The notes under the pieces: generated by a model
The model's input: only the letters and a program-made list of their open reading frames with translations
The model's database searches: none
What the model was told of the DNA's origin: nothing
Source of the DNA: Petrolisthes cinctipes
Taxonomy: Eukaryota > Arthropoda > Malacostraca > Decapoda > Porcellanidae
NCBI GenBank assembly: GCA_033782935.1
Contig: JAWQEG010000710.1
Span: 3,348,001 to 3,412,000 of the forward strand
Direction: 5' to 3'
DNA: 64,000 nucleotides
Position numbers and translations under genes: made by a program
Part shown: in pieces, positions 48,483-61,896 of the stretch
How the letters are laid out: every line of letters begins with the position of its first letter
Position numbering within the stretch: position 1 is the first letter of the stretch

Positions 48483-51400
48483 CTGAAAATCGATATTTTA
48501 GGTGACCAAAGTCAATATGTGTATGCATCTTCTGTACTCGTTTATATCTCAAATTCAAGCTCAAAACACCCGAAAATTCGATATTTAGGGGTCCCAGAAG
48601 CGATCTGTACATGCCTATTCCGTGTTAGAGTATTTTCAAATTACAGGCCAAAAACATACTGAAAATCGATCTTTTAGGTGCCCAAAAGTCGATATGTGCA
48701 TGCATCTTCTGTACCCGTTTATATCTCAAATTCTGGCCCTAAACACCCGAAAATTCAATATTTTGGGGTCCCAGAAGCAATCTGTATATGCGTACTCAGT
48801 GCTAGAATATTTTCAAAATATAGGCCGAAAACATGCTAAAAATCGATATTTTAGGTGCCCAAAGTCGATATCTCAAATTCAGGACCAAAACACTCGTAAA
48901 TTCGATTTTTTTGGGTCCAAAAAGCGAACTATACATGCCTACACAGTGTTAGATCATTTTCAAAATACAGCCCGAAAACATACTGAAAATCGATATTTTA
49001 GGTGCCCAAAGTCTATAAGTGTATGCATCTTCTGCACTCGTTTATATCTCAAATTCAACCTCAAAACACCCAAAAATTCGATATTTTGGGGTCCCAGAAG
49101 CGATCTGTACATGCCTACTCCGTGTTAGAGTATTTACAAAATACAGGCCCAAAACATGCTCAAAATCGATGTTTTAGGTGCCAAAAAGTCGATATGTGCA
49201 TGCATCTTCAGTACCCGTTTATATCTCAAATTCAGGCTCAAAACACCCGAAAATTCGATATTTTGGGGTCCCAGAAGCGATCTGTACATGCCTACTCAGT
49301 GCCAGAAAATTTTCAAAATATAGGCTAAAAACATGCTAAAAATCGATGTTTTAGGTGCCAAAAAGTCGATATCTCAAATTAAGGCCCAAAACACCCGAAA
49401 ATTCAATATTTAGGGGTCCGAGAAGCGATCTGTACATGCCTACTCCGTGTTAGAGTATTTTCAAATTACAGGCCCAAAACATGCTGAAAATCGATATTTT
49501 AGGTGACCACAGTCAATATGTGTATGCATCTTCTGCATCCGTTTATATCCCAAATTCAACCTCAAAACACCCGAAAATTCGATATTTTGGGGTCCCAGAA
49601 GCGACCTGTACATGCCTACTCAGTGTTAGAGTATTATCAAAATACAGGCCTAAAACATGCTGAAAATCGATATTTTAGATGCCCAAAGTCAATATGTGCA
49701 TGTATCTTCTGTACTCGTTTATATCTCAAATTCAGGCTCAAAACACCCGAAAATTCAATATTTTGGCGTTCCAGAAGCGATCTGTACATGCCTACTCAGT
49801 GCCAGAAAATTTTCAAAATATAGGCTAAAAACATGCTAAAAATCGATGTTTTAGGTGCCAAAAAGTCGATATCTCAAATTAAGGCCCAAAACACCCGAAA
49901 ATTCAATATTTAGGGGTCCGAGAAGCGATCTGTACATGCCTACTCCGTGTTAGAGTATTTTCAAATTACAGGCCCAAAACATGCTGAAAATCGATATTTT
50001 AGGTGACCACAGTCAATATGTGTATGCATCTTCTGCATCCGTTTATATCCCAAATTCAACCTCAAAACACCCGAAAATTCGATATTTTTGGGTCCAAGAA
50101 GCGATCTGTACATGCCTACTTAGTGCTAAAATATTTTCAATATATAGGCTCAAAAACATGCTAAAAATCGATATTTTAGGTGCCCAAAGTCGATATCTCA
50201 AATTCAGGCCCAAAACACTCGAAAATTCGATATTTGGGGGTCCCAGAAGCGATTTGTACATGCCTACTCTGTGTTTGAGTATTTTCAATATACAGGCCCA
50301 AAACATACTGAAAATCGATCTTTTAGGTGCCCAAAAGTCGATATGTGCATGCATCTTCTGTACTCGTTTATATCTCAAATTCAAGCTCAAAACACCCGAA
50401 AATTCGATATTTAGGGGTCCCAGAATCGATCTGTACATGCCTATTCCGTGTTAGAGTATTTTCAAAATACAGGCCAAAAACATACTGAAAATCGATCTTT
50501 TAGGTGCCCAAAAGTCGATATGTGCATGCATCTTCTGTACCCGTTTATATCTCAAATTCTGGCCCTAAACACCCGAAAATTCAATATTTTGGGGTCCCAG
50601 AAGCAATCTGTATATGCCTACTCAGTGCTAGAATATTTTCAAAATATAGGCTAAAAACATGCTAAAAATCGATATTTTAGGTGCCAAAAAGTCGATATCT
50701 CAAATTAAGGCCAAAACACCCGAAAATTCGATATTTTGGGGTCCCAGAAGCGATCTGTACATGCCTACTCAGTGTTAGAGTATTTTCAAAATACAGGCCC
50801 AAAACATGCTCAAAATCGATGTTTTAGGTGCCAAAAAGTCGATATGTGAATGCATCTTCAGTACCCGTTTATATGTCAAATTCAGGCTCAAAACACCCGA
50901 AAATTCGATATTTTGGGGTCCCAGAAGCGATCTGTACATGCCTACTACGTGTTAGAGTATTTTCAAAATACATGCCCAAAACATGCTGAAAATCGATATT
51001 TTAGATGCCAAAAGTCAATATGTGCATGTATCTTCTGTACCCGTTTATATCTCAAATTCAGGCTCAAAACACCCGAAAATTCCAAAACATGCTGAAAATC
51101 GATATTTTAGGTGACCAAAGTCAATATGTGTATGCATCTTCTGCACTCGTTTATATCTCAAATTCAAGCTCAAAACACCTGAAAATTCGGTATTTTGGGG
51201 TCCAAGAAGCGATCTGTACATGCCTACTCAGTACTAGAATATTTTCAAAATATAGGCCCAAAACATGCTAAAAATCGATATTTTTGGTGCCCACAGTCGA
51301 TATTTCAAATTCATGCCCAAAACACCCGAAAATTCGATATTTTTGGGTCCCAGAAGCGATCTGTACATGCCTACTCCGTGTTAGAGTATTTTCAATATAC

Positions 51401-54400
51401 AGGTACAAAACAAACTGAAAATCAATCTTTTAGGTGCCCAAAAGTCGATATGGGGATGCATCTTCTGTACCCGTTTATATCTCAAATTCAGGCTCCAAAC
51501 ACTCAAAAATTCGATATTTTGGGGTCCCAGAAACGATCTGTACATGCCTACTCCGTGGTAGAATATTTTCAAATTACAGGCCCAAAACATGCTGAAAATC
51601 GATATTTTAGGTGACCAAAGTCAATATGTGTATGCATCTTCTGCACCCGTTTATATCCCAAATTAAACCTTAAAACACCCGAAAATCCGATATTTTTGGG
51701 TGCCAGAATCAATCTGTACATGCCTACTCAGTGCTATAATATTTTCAAAATATAGGCCCAAAACATGCTAAAATCGATATTTTAGGTGCCCAAAGTCGAT
51801 ATCTCAAATTCAGGACCAAAACACTCGTAAATTCGATATTTTTGGGTCCTAGAAGCGAACTGTACATGCCTACTCAGTGTTAGATAATTTTCAAAATACA
51901 GGCCCAAAACATACTGAAAATCGATATTTTAGGTGCCCAAGGTCTATAAGTGTATGCATCTTCTGCACTCGTTTATATCTCAAATTCAACCTCAAAACAC
52001 CCGAAAATTCGATATTTTGGGGTCCCAGAAGCGATGTGTACATGCCTACTCAGTGGTAGAATGTTTTAAAAATATAGGCTCAAAACATGCAAAAAATCGA
52101 TATTTTAAGTGTCCAAAGTCGATATGTACATGCATCTTCTGTACCCGTTTATATCTCAAATTCAGGCTCAAAACACCCAAAAATTCGGTATTTTTGGGTC
52201 CTAGAAGCGATCTGTACATGCCTACTCCTAGATAAAATGTTTTCAAGATACAGACCAAAAACATGCTCAAAATCGATATTTTAGGTGCCCAAAAGTCGAT
52301 ATGTGCATGCATCTTCAGTACTTGTTTATATCTTAAATTCAGGTTCAAAACACCCGAAAATTCGGTATTTTTGGGTCCTATAAGCGATCTGTACATGCCT
52401 ACTCCTAGTTAGAATGTTTTCAAAATACAGACCCAAAAACATGCTCAAAATCGACATTTTAGGTGCCCAAAAGTCGATATGTGCATTAATCTTCTGTACC
52501 CGTTTATATCTCACATTCAGGCTCAAAACACCCGAAAATTCGATATTTTTGGGTCCCAGAAGCAAACTGTACATGCCTACTCAGTGTTAGAGTATTTTCA
52601 ATATACAGGTCAAAAACAAACTGAAAATCAATCTTTTAGGTTTCCCAAAAGTCAATATGGGGATGCATCTTCTGTACACGTTTATATCTCAAATTCAGGC
52701 TCCAAACACCCAAAAATTCGATATTTTGGGGTCCCAGAAACGATCTGTACTTGACTACTCCGTGTTAGAGTATTTTCATATTATAGGATCAAAACATGCT
52801 AAAAATCGATATTTTAGGTAACCACAGTCAATATGTGTATGCATCTTCTGCATCCGTTTATATCCCAAATTCAACCTCAAAACACCCGAAAATTCGATAT
52901 TTTTGGGTCCAAGAAGCGATCTGTACATGCCTACTTAGTGCTAGAATATTTTCAAAATATAGGCTCAAAACACGCTAAAAATCGATATTTTAGGTGCCCA
53001 AAGTCGATATCTCAAATTCAGGCCCAAAACACTCGAAAATTCGATATTTTGGGGTCCCAGAAGCGATCTGTACATGCCTACTCTGTGTTTGAGTATTTTC
53101 AATATACAGGCCCAAAACATACTGAAAATCGATCTTTTAGGTGCCCAAAAGTCGAAATGTGGATGCATCTTCTGTACCCGTTTATATCTCAAATTCAGGC
53201 TTCAAACCCCTGAAAATTCGATATTTTGGGGTCCCAGAAGCAATCTGTACTTGCCTACTCCGTGTTAGAGTATTTTCAAAATACAGGCCCAAAACATGCT
53301 GAAAATCGATATTTTAGGTGACCAAAGTCAATATGTGTATGCATCTTCTGCACCCGTTTATATCTCAAATTCAACCTCAAAACACCCGAAAAATCGATAT
53401 TTTTGGGTCCCAGAATCAATCTGGACATGCCTACTCAGTGCTAGAATGTTTTCAAAATATAGGCCCAAAACATGCTAAAAATCGATATTTCATGTGCACA
53501 AAGTCGATATCTCAAATTCTGGGCCAAAACACCCGAAAATTCGATATTTTTGGGTCCCAGAAGCAAATTGTACATGCCTACTCAGTGTTAGAGTATTTTC
53601 AAAATACAGGCCCAAAACATACTGAAAATCGATATTTTAGGTGCCCAAAAGTCGAATTGTGGATGCATCGCATCTTCTGTACCCGTTTATATCTCAAATT
53701 CAGGCTCAAAACCCCCGAAAATTCGATATTTTGGGGTCCCAGAAGCGATCTGTACATGCCTATTCCGTGTTAGAGTATTTTCAATATACAGGCCCAAAAG
53801 ATACTGAAAATCGATCTTTTAGGTGCCCAAAAGTCGATATGTGCATGCATCTTCTGTACCCGTTTATATATCCAATTTAGACTCCAAATATCCGAAAATT
53901 CGATATTTTGGGGTCCCAGAAGCGATCTGTACATGCCTACTCAGATACAGGCCCAAAACATGCTGAAAATCGATATTTTAGGTGCCCAAAGTTAATATGT
54001 GTATGCATCTTCTGCAATCGTTTATATCTCAAATTCAACCTCAAAACACCCGAAAATTCTATATTTTTGGGTCCCAAAAGTGATCTGTACATGCCTACTC
54101 AGTGCTAGAATGTTTTCAAAATATAGGCTGAAAACATGTTAAAAATCGATATTTTCAGTGTCCAAAGTCGATATGTGCATGCATTTTCTGTACTTGTTTA
54201 TATCTCATATTCATGCTCAAAACACCCGAAAATTCGAAAATTTTGGGTCCCAAAAGTGATCTGTTCATGCCTACTCAGTGCTAGAATGTTTTCAAAATAT
54301 AGGCTGAAAACATGTTAAAAATCGATATTTTCAGTGTCCAAAGTCGATATGTGCATGCATTTTCTGTACTCGTTTATATCTCAAATTCATGCTTAAAACA

Positions 54401-57400
54401 CCCGAAAATTCGGTATTTTTAGGTCCTAGAAGCGATCTGTACATGCCTACTCCTAGTTAGAATGTTTTCAAGATACAGACCCAAAACATGCTCAAAATAG
54501 ATATTTTAGGTGCCCAAAAGTCGATATGTGCATGCATTTTCTGTACCCGTTTATATCTCAAATTCAGGCTCAAAACACCCGAAAATTCGATATTTTTGGG
54601 TCCCAGAAGCGATCTGTACATGCCTACTCAGTGCTAGAATATTTTCAAAATATAGGCCCAAAACATGTTAAAAATCGATATTTTAGGTGCCCAAAGTCGA
54701 TATCTTAATTTCAGGCCCAAAACACCCAAAAATTCGATATTTTGGGGTCCCAGAAGCAATCTGTGCTTGCCTACTCCGTGTTAGAGTATTTTCAAAATAT
54801 AGGCCTAAAACATACAGAAAATCGATATTTTAGATGCCCAAAAGTCGATATGTGCTTGCATCTTCTGTACCCGTTTATATCCCAAATTCAGGCTCCAAAC
54901 AGCCGAAAATTCGATATTTTGGGGTCCCAGAAGGGATTTGTACATCCATACTCAGTGCTAGAATGTTTTCCAAATATAGGCTCAGAATATCCTAAAAATC
55001 GATATTTTAAGTGTCCAAAGTCGATATTTGCATGCATCTTCTGTACTCGTTTATATCTCAAATTAAGGCTCAAAACACCCGAAAATTCTGTATTTTTGGG
55101 TCCTAGAAGCGATCTGTACATGCCTAGTCCTAGTTAGAATGTTTTCAAGATACAGACCCAAAACATGCTCAAAATCGATATTTTAGGTGCCCAAAATTCA
55201 ATATGTGCATGGATCTTCTGTACCCGTTTATATCTCAAATTCAGGCTCAAAACACCCGAAAATTAAATATTTTGGGGTCCCAGAAGCGATCTGTACATGT
55301 TTACTCAGGGCTAGAATATTTTCCAAATGTAGGCCCAAAACATGCTAAAAATCAATATTTTATGTGCCCAAAGTCGATATCTCAAATTCAGGCCCAAAAC
55401 ACCCAAAATTCGATATTTTGGGGTCCCAGAAGCGATCTGTACATGCCTACTCCGTGTTAAAGTATTTTCAATATACAGGCCCAAAACATGCTGAAAATCG
55501 ATATTTTAGGTGACCATAGTCAATATGTGTATGCATCTTCTGCACCCGTTTATATCCCAAATTCAACCTCAAAACTCCCGAAAATTCGATATTTTTGGGT
55601 CCCAGAAGCGATCTGTACATGCCTAGTCAGTGCTAGAATGTTTTCAAAATATAGGCTTAAAACATGCTAAAAATCGATATTTTATGTGTCCAAAGTTGAT
55701 ATGTGCATGTATCTTCTGTACCCGTTTATATCTCAAATTCTGGCTCAAAACAACCTAAAATTCGATATTTTGGGGACCCAGAAGTGATCTGTACATGCCT
55801 ACTTAGTGCTAAAATATTTTCAAAATATAGGCCCAAAACATGCTAAAAATCGATATTGTAGGTGCCGAAAGTCGAGATCTCAAATTCAGGCCCAAAACAC
55901 CCGAAAATTCGATATTTTGGGGTCCCAGAAGCGAACTGTACATGCCTACTCCGTGTTAGAGTATTTTCAAAATGCAGGCCCAAAACATACTGAAAATCGA
56001 TCTTATAGGTGCCCAAAAGTCGATATGTGCATACATTTTCTGTACCCGTTTATATCTCAAATTCAGTCTCCAAACACCCGAAAATTCGATATTTTGGGGT
56101 CCCAGAAGCGATCTGTACATGCCAACTCAGTTAAAGACCCAAAACATGTTGACAATCGATATTTTAGGTGCCCAAAGTCAATATGTGTATGCATCTTCTG
56201 GACTCGTTTATATATCAAATTCAACCTCAAAACACCCGAAAATTCGATAATTTTAGGTCCCAGAAGCGATCTGTACATGTCTAGTCAGTGCTAGAATGTT
56301 TTCAAAATATAGGCACAAAACATGGTAAAAATCGATATTGTAGGTGCCTAAAATCGATATCTCAAATTCAGGCCGAAAACACCCGAAAATTCAATATTTT
56401 GGGGTCCCAGAAGCGAACTAACTGTACATGCCTACTCCGTGTTAGAGTATTTTCAACATACAGGCCCAAAACATACTGAAAATCGAACTTTTAGGTGCCC
56501 AGAAGTCGATATGTGCATGCATCTTCTGTACCCCTTTATATCTCAAATTCAGGCTCCAATCACCCGAAAATTTGATATTTTGGGGTCCCAGAAGCGATCT
56601 ATACATGCCTACTCAGGTACAGACCCAAAACATGCTAAAAATCGATATTTTAGGTGCCCAAAGTCAATATGTGTATGCATCTTCTGAACCCATTTATATC
56701 CCAAATTCAAACTCAAAACGCCCGAAAATTCGATATTTTTGGGTCCCAGAAGGGCACTGTACATGCCAACTCAGTGCTAGAATGTTTTCAAAATATAGGC
56801 TCAAAACATGCTAAAAATCGATATTTTAAGTGTCCAAAGTCGATATATGTATGCATCTTCTGCACCCGTTTATATCCCAAATTCAACCTAAAAACACCCG
56901 AAAATTCGATGTTTTTGGGTTCCAGAAGCGATTTGTGCATGCCTACTCCTAGTTTGAATGTTTTCAAGATACAGACCAAAAACATGCTAAAAATCGATAT
57001 TTTAGGTGCCCAAAGTCGATATCTCAAATTCAGGCCCAAAACCCGAAAATTCGATATTTTGGGGTCCCAGAAGCGATCTGTACATGCCTACTCCGTGTTA
57101 GAGTATTTTCAATATACAGACCCAAAACATGCTGAAAATCGATATTTTAAGTGTCTAAAGTCGATATTTGCATGCATCTTCTTTACCCGTTTATATCTCA
57201 AATTCAGGCTCAAATCACCCGAAAATTCGGTATTTTTGGTTTCTAGAAGCGATCTGTACATGCCTACTCCTAGTTAGAATGTTTTCATGATACAGACCCA
57301 AAACATGCTCAAAATCGATATTTTAGGTGCCCAAAAGTCGATAGGTGTATGCATCTTCAGTACCCGTTTATATCTCAAATTCAGGCTCAAAACACCCGAA

Positions 57401-58590
57401 AATACGATATTTTGGGGTCCCAGAAGTAATCAGTACATGCCTACTTAGTGCTACAATATTTTCAAAATATAGGCCCCAAACATGCTAAAAATCGATATCT
57501 GAAGTGCCCAAAGTCGATATCTCAAATTCAGGCCCAAAACACCAGAAAATTCGATATTTTGGGGTCCCAGAAGCGAACTCAACATGCCTACTCCGTGTTA
57601 GAGTATTTTCAAAATACAGGCCCAAAACATACTGAAAATCGATCTTTTAGGTGCCAAAAGTCAATATCTCAAATTCAGGCCCAAAACACCCGAAAATTCC
57701 ATATTTAGGGGGCTCAGAAGCAATCTGTATATGCCTACTCCGTGTTAGAGTATTTTCAAAATACAGGCCCAAAACAAGCTGAAAATCGATATTTTAGGTA
57801 ACCAAAGTCAATATGTGTATGCATCTTATGCACCCGTTTATATCCCAAATTCAACATGAAAACACACGAAAATTCGATATTTTTGGGTCCCAGAAGCGAT
57901 CGGTACATGTCTACTCAGTGCTAGAATGTTTTCAAATTATAGGCTCAAAACATGCTAAAAATCGATATTTTAAGTGTCCAAAGTCGATATGTGCATGCAT
58001 CATCTGTACCCGTTTATATCTCAAATTCAGGCTCAAAACACCAGTATATTCGATATTTTGGGGTCCCAGAAGTGATCTGTACATGCCTAGTTAGTGGTAG
58101 AATATTTTCAAAATATAGGCCCAAAACATGCTAAAAATCGATATTTTAGGTGCCCAAAGTCGATATCTCAAATTCAGGCCCAAAACACCCGAAAATTCAA
58201 TATTTTGGGGTCCCAGAAGCGAACTGTACATGCCTACTCCGTGTTAGAGTATTTTTAAAATACAGGCCCAAAACATACTGAAAATCGATTTTTTAGGTGC
58301 CCAAAAGTCGATATGTGCATGCATCTTCTGTACCCGTTTATATCTCAAATTCAGGCTCCAAACACCCGAAATCTCGATATTTTGGTGTCCCAGAAGCGAT
58401 CTGTACATGCCTACTAAGATGCAGGCCAAAAACATGCTGAAAATCGATATTTTAGGTGCTCAAAGTCAACATGTGTATGATGTATCTTCTGCACTCGTTT
58501 ATATATCAAATTCAACCTCAAGACACCCGAAAATTCGATAATTTTGGGTCCCAGAAGCGATCTGTACATGTCTAGTCAGTGCTAGAATGT
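48480..58590 (+). repeat. Diverged right-hand satellite domain with private variants
   Basis: From here new monomer types appear that I do not find to the left: GTGACCAAAGTCAATATGTG with CTTCTGCACCCG and TATATCCCAAATTCAACCTC; CCTACTCCTAGTTAGAATG with CAAGATACAGACCC; and GGTATTTTTGGGTCCTAG. Higher-order order is irregular and base changes are more frequent. An apparent 500-bp repeat (2 long + 1 short) lies at about 49,265-50,090. No gene or transposon was seen. Confidence 0.8.
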
Positions 58591-60129
58591 TTTCAAAATA
58601 TAGGCTCAAAACATGCTACAAATCGATATTTTAAGTGTCCAAAGTCGATATGTGCATGCATCTTCTGTACCCGTTTATATCTCAAATTCAGGCTCAAATC
58701 ACCCGAAAATTCGGTATTTTTGGTTCCTAGAAGCGATCTGTACTTCCCTACTCCTAGTTAGAATGTTTTTAAGATACAGATCAAAAACATGCTCAAAATC
58801 GATATTTTAGGTGCCAAAAAGTCGATATGTGTATGCATCTTCAGTACCCGTTTATATCTCAAATTCAGGCTCAAAACACCCGAAAATACGATATTTTGGG
58901 GTCGCAGAAGTAATCTGTACATGTCTACTTAGTGCTAGAATATTTTCAAAATATAGGCCCAAAACATGCTAAAAATCCGATATCTTATTTGCCCAAAGTC
59001 GATATCTCAAATTCAGGCCCAAAACACCCGAAAATTCGATATTTAGGGGTCCCAGAAGCAATCTGTATATGCCTACACCGTGTTAGAGTATTTTCAAGAT
59101 ACAGACCCAAAACATGCTCAAAATCGATATTTTAGGTGCCCAAAAGTCGATATGTGCATGCATCATCTGTACCCGTTTATATCTCAAATTCAGGCTCCAA
59201 ACACCCGAAATTTCGATATTTTGGTGTCCCAGAAGCGATCGGTACATGCCTACTCAGATGCAGGCCCAAAACATGCTGAAAATCGATATTTTAGGTGCTC
59301 AAAGTCAACATGTGTATGATGTATCTTCTGCACTCGTTTATATATCAAATTCAACCTCAAAACACCCGAAAATTCGATAATTTTGGGTCCAAGAAGCAAT
59401 CTGTACATGTCTAGTCATTGCTAGAATATTTTCAAAATATAGGCCCAAAACATGCTAAAAATCGATATTTTAGGTGCCCAAAGTCGATATCTCAAATTCA
59501 GGCCCAAAACACCCGAAAATTCGATATTTTGGGGTCCCAGAAGCGAACTGTACATGCCTACTCCGTGTTAGAGTATTTTTAAAATACAGGCCCAAAACAT
59601 ACTGAAAATCGATCTTTTAGGTGCCCAAAAGTCGATATGTGCATGCATCTTCTGTACACGTTTATATCTCAAATTCAGGCTCCAAACACCCGAAATTTCG
59701 ATATTTTGGGGTCCCAGAAGGGATCTGTACATGCCTACTCAGTGCTAGAATATTTTCAAAATATAGGCCCAAAACATGCAAAAAATCGATATTTTAGGTG
59801 CCCAAAGTCGATATCTCAAATACAGGCCCAAAACACCCAAACATTCGATATTTTGGGGTCCCAGAAGCGATCTGTACATGTCTACTCCGTGTTAGAGTAC
59901 TTTCAAAATACAGGCCCAAAACATACTGAAAATCGATCTTTTAGGTGCCCAAAAGTCGATATGTGCATGCATCTTCTGTACCCGTTTATATCTCAAATTC
60001 AGGCTCCAAACACCCAAAAATTCGATATTTGGGGGTCCCAGAAGCGATCTGTACATGCCTACTCAGATGCAGGCCCAAAACATGCTGAAAATCGATATTT
60101 TAGGTGCCCAAAGTCAACATGTGTATGCA

Positions 60130-61485
60130 TCTTCTGCACTCGTTTATATCTCAAATTCAGGCTCAAAACACCCGAAAATTCGATATTTTTGGGTCCCAGA
60201 AGCGATCTGTACTTGCCTACTCTGTGTTAGAGTATTTTTAAAATACAGGCCCAAAACAAACTGAAAATCGATATTTTAGGAGACCAAAGTCAATATGTGT
60301 ATGCATCTTCTGCGCCCGTTTATATCCCAAATTCAACCTCAAAACTCCCGAAAATTCGATATTTTTGGGTCCCAGAAGCGATCTGTACATGCCTACTCAG
60401 TGCCAGAATGTTTTCAAAATATAGGCTCAAAACATGCTAAAAATCGATATTTAAAGTGTCCAAAGTCGATATGTGCATGCATCATCTGTACCCGTTTATA
60501 TCTCAAATTCAGGCTCAAAACACCCGAAAATTCGTTATTTTGGGGTCCCAGAAGCGATCTGTATATGCCTACTTAGTGCTAGAATATTTTCAAAATATAG
60601 GCCCAAAACATGCTAAAAATAGATATTTTAGGTGCCCAAAGTCGATATCTAAAATTCAGGCCCAAAACACCCACAAATTCGATATTTTGGGGTCCCAGAA
60701 GCGATCTGTACATGCCTACTCAGTGCTAGAATGTTTTCAAAATATAGGCTCAAAACATGCTAAAAATCGATATTTAAAGTGCCCAAAAGTCGATATGTGC
60801 ATGCATCTTCTGCACTCGTTTATATCTCAAATTCAGGCTCAAAACACCCGAAAATTCGATATTTTTGGGTCCCAGAAGCGATCTGTACTTGCCTACTCTG
60901 TGTTAGAGTATTTTTAAAATACAGGCCCAAAACAAACTGAAAATCGATATTTTAGGAGACCAAAGTCAATATGTGTATGCATCTTCTGCGCCCGTTTATA
61001 TCCCAAATTCAACCTCAAAACTCCCGAAAATTCGATATTTTTGGGTCCCAGAAGCGATCTGTATATGCCTACTCAGTGCCAGAATGTTTTCAAAATATAG
61101 GCTCAAAACATGCTAAAAATCGATATTTAAAGTGTCCAAAGTCGATATGTGCATGCATCATCTGTACCCGTTTATATCTCAAATTCAGGCTCAAAACACC
61201 CGAAAATTCGTTATTTTGGGGTCCCAGAAGCGATCTGTATATGCCTACTTAGTGCTAGAATATTTTCAAAATATAGGCCCAAAACATGCTAAAAATAGAT
61301 ATTTTAGGTGCCCAAAGTCGATATCTAAAATTCAGGCCCAAAACACCCACAAATTCGATATTTTGGGGTCCCAGAAGCGATCTGTACATGCCTACTCAGT
61401 GCTAGAATGTTTTCAAAATATAGGCTCAAAACATGCTAAAAATCGATATTTAAAGTGCCCAAAAGTCGATATGTGCATGCATCTT
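60130..61485 (+). repeat. Tandem duplication, 676-bp unit
   Basis: 60,130-60,805 and 60,806-61,481 agree closely. Both include GGAGACCAAAGTCAATATG, CTTCTGCGCCCG, AAATAGATATTTTAGG, CACCCACAAATTCG and TATTTAAAGTG. TGTACATGCC at 60,385 versus TGTATATGCC at 61,061 is one difference. The exchange region is GCATCTTCTGCACTCG. The length corresponds to about three long plus one short monomer. Confidence 0.88.
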
Positions 61486-61735
61486 CTGTACCCGTTTATA
61501 TCTCAAATTCAGGCTCCAAACACCCAAAAATTCGATATTTGGGGGTCCCAGAAGCGATCTGTACATGCCTACTCCGTGTTAGAGTATTTTCAAGATACAG
61601 ACCCAAAACATGCTCAAAATCGATATTTTAGGTGCCCAAAAGTCGATATGTGCATGCATCTTCTGTACCCGTTTATATCTCAAATTCAGGCTCCAAACAC
61701 CCGAAATTTCGATATTTTGGTGTCCCAGAAGCGAT

Positions 61736-61896
61736 CTGTACATGCCTACTCAGATGCAGGCCCAAAACATGCTGAAAATCGATATTTTAGGTGCTCAAAG
61801 TCAACATGTGTATGATGTATCTTCTGCACTCGTTTATATATCAAATTCAACCTCAAAACACCCGAAAATTCGATAATTTTGGGTCCCAGAAGCAAT
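61736..61896 (+). repeat. 161-bp monomer variant with an 18-bp deletion
   Basis: CCTACTCAGATGCAGGCCC lacks the 18 bases that normally include the dyad. The unit also has a 3-bp gain, TGTATGATGTATC, where others read TGTATGCATC. Related forms lacking the dyad occur near 53,940, 56,125, 56,612, 58,415, 59,250, 60,060 and 63,265, all in the right-hand domain. Confidence 0.85.
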
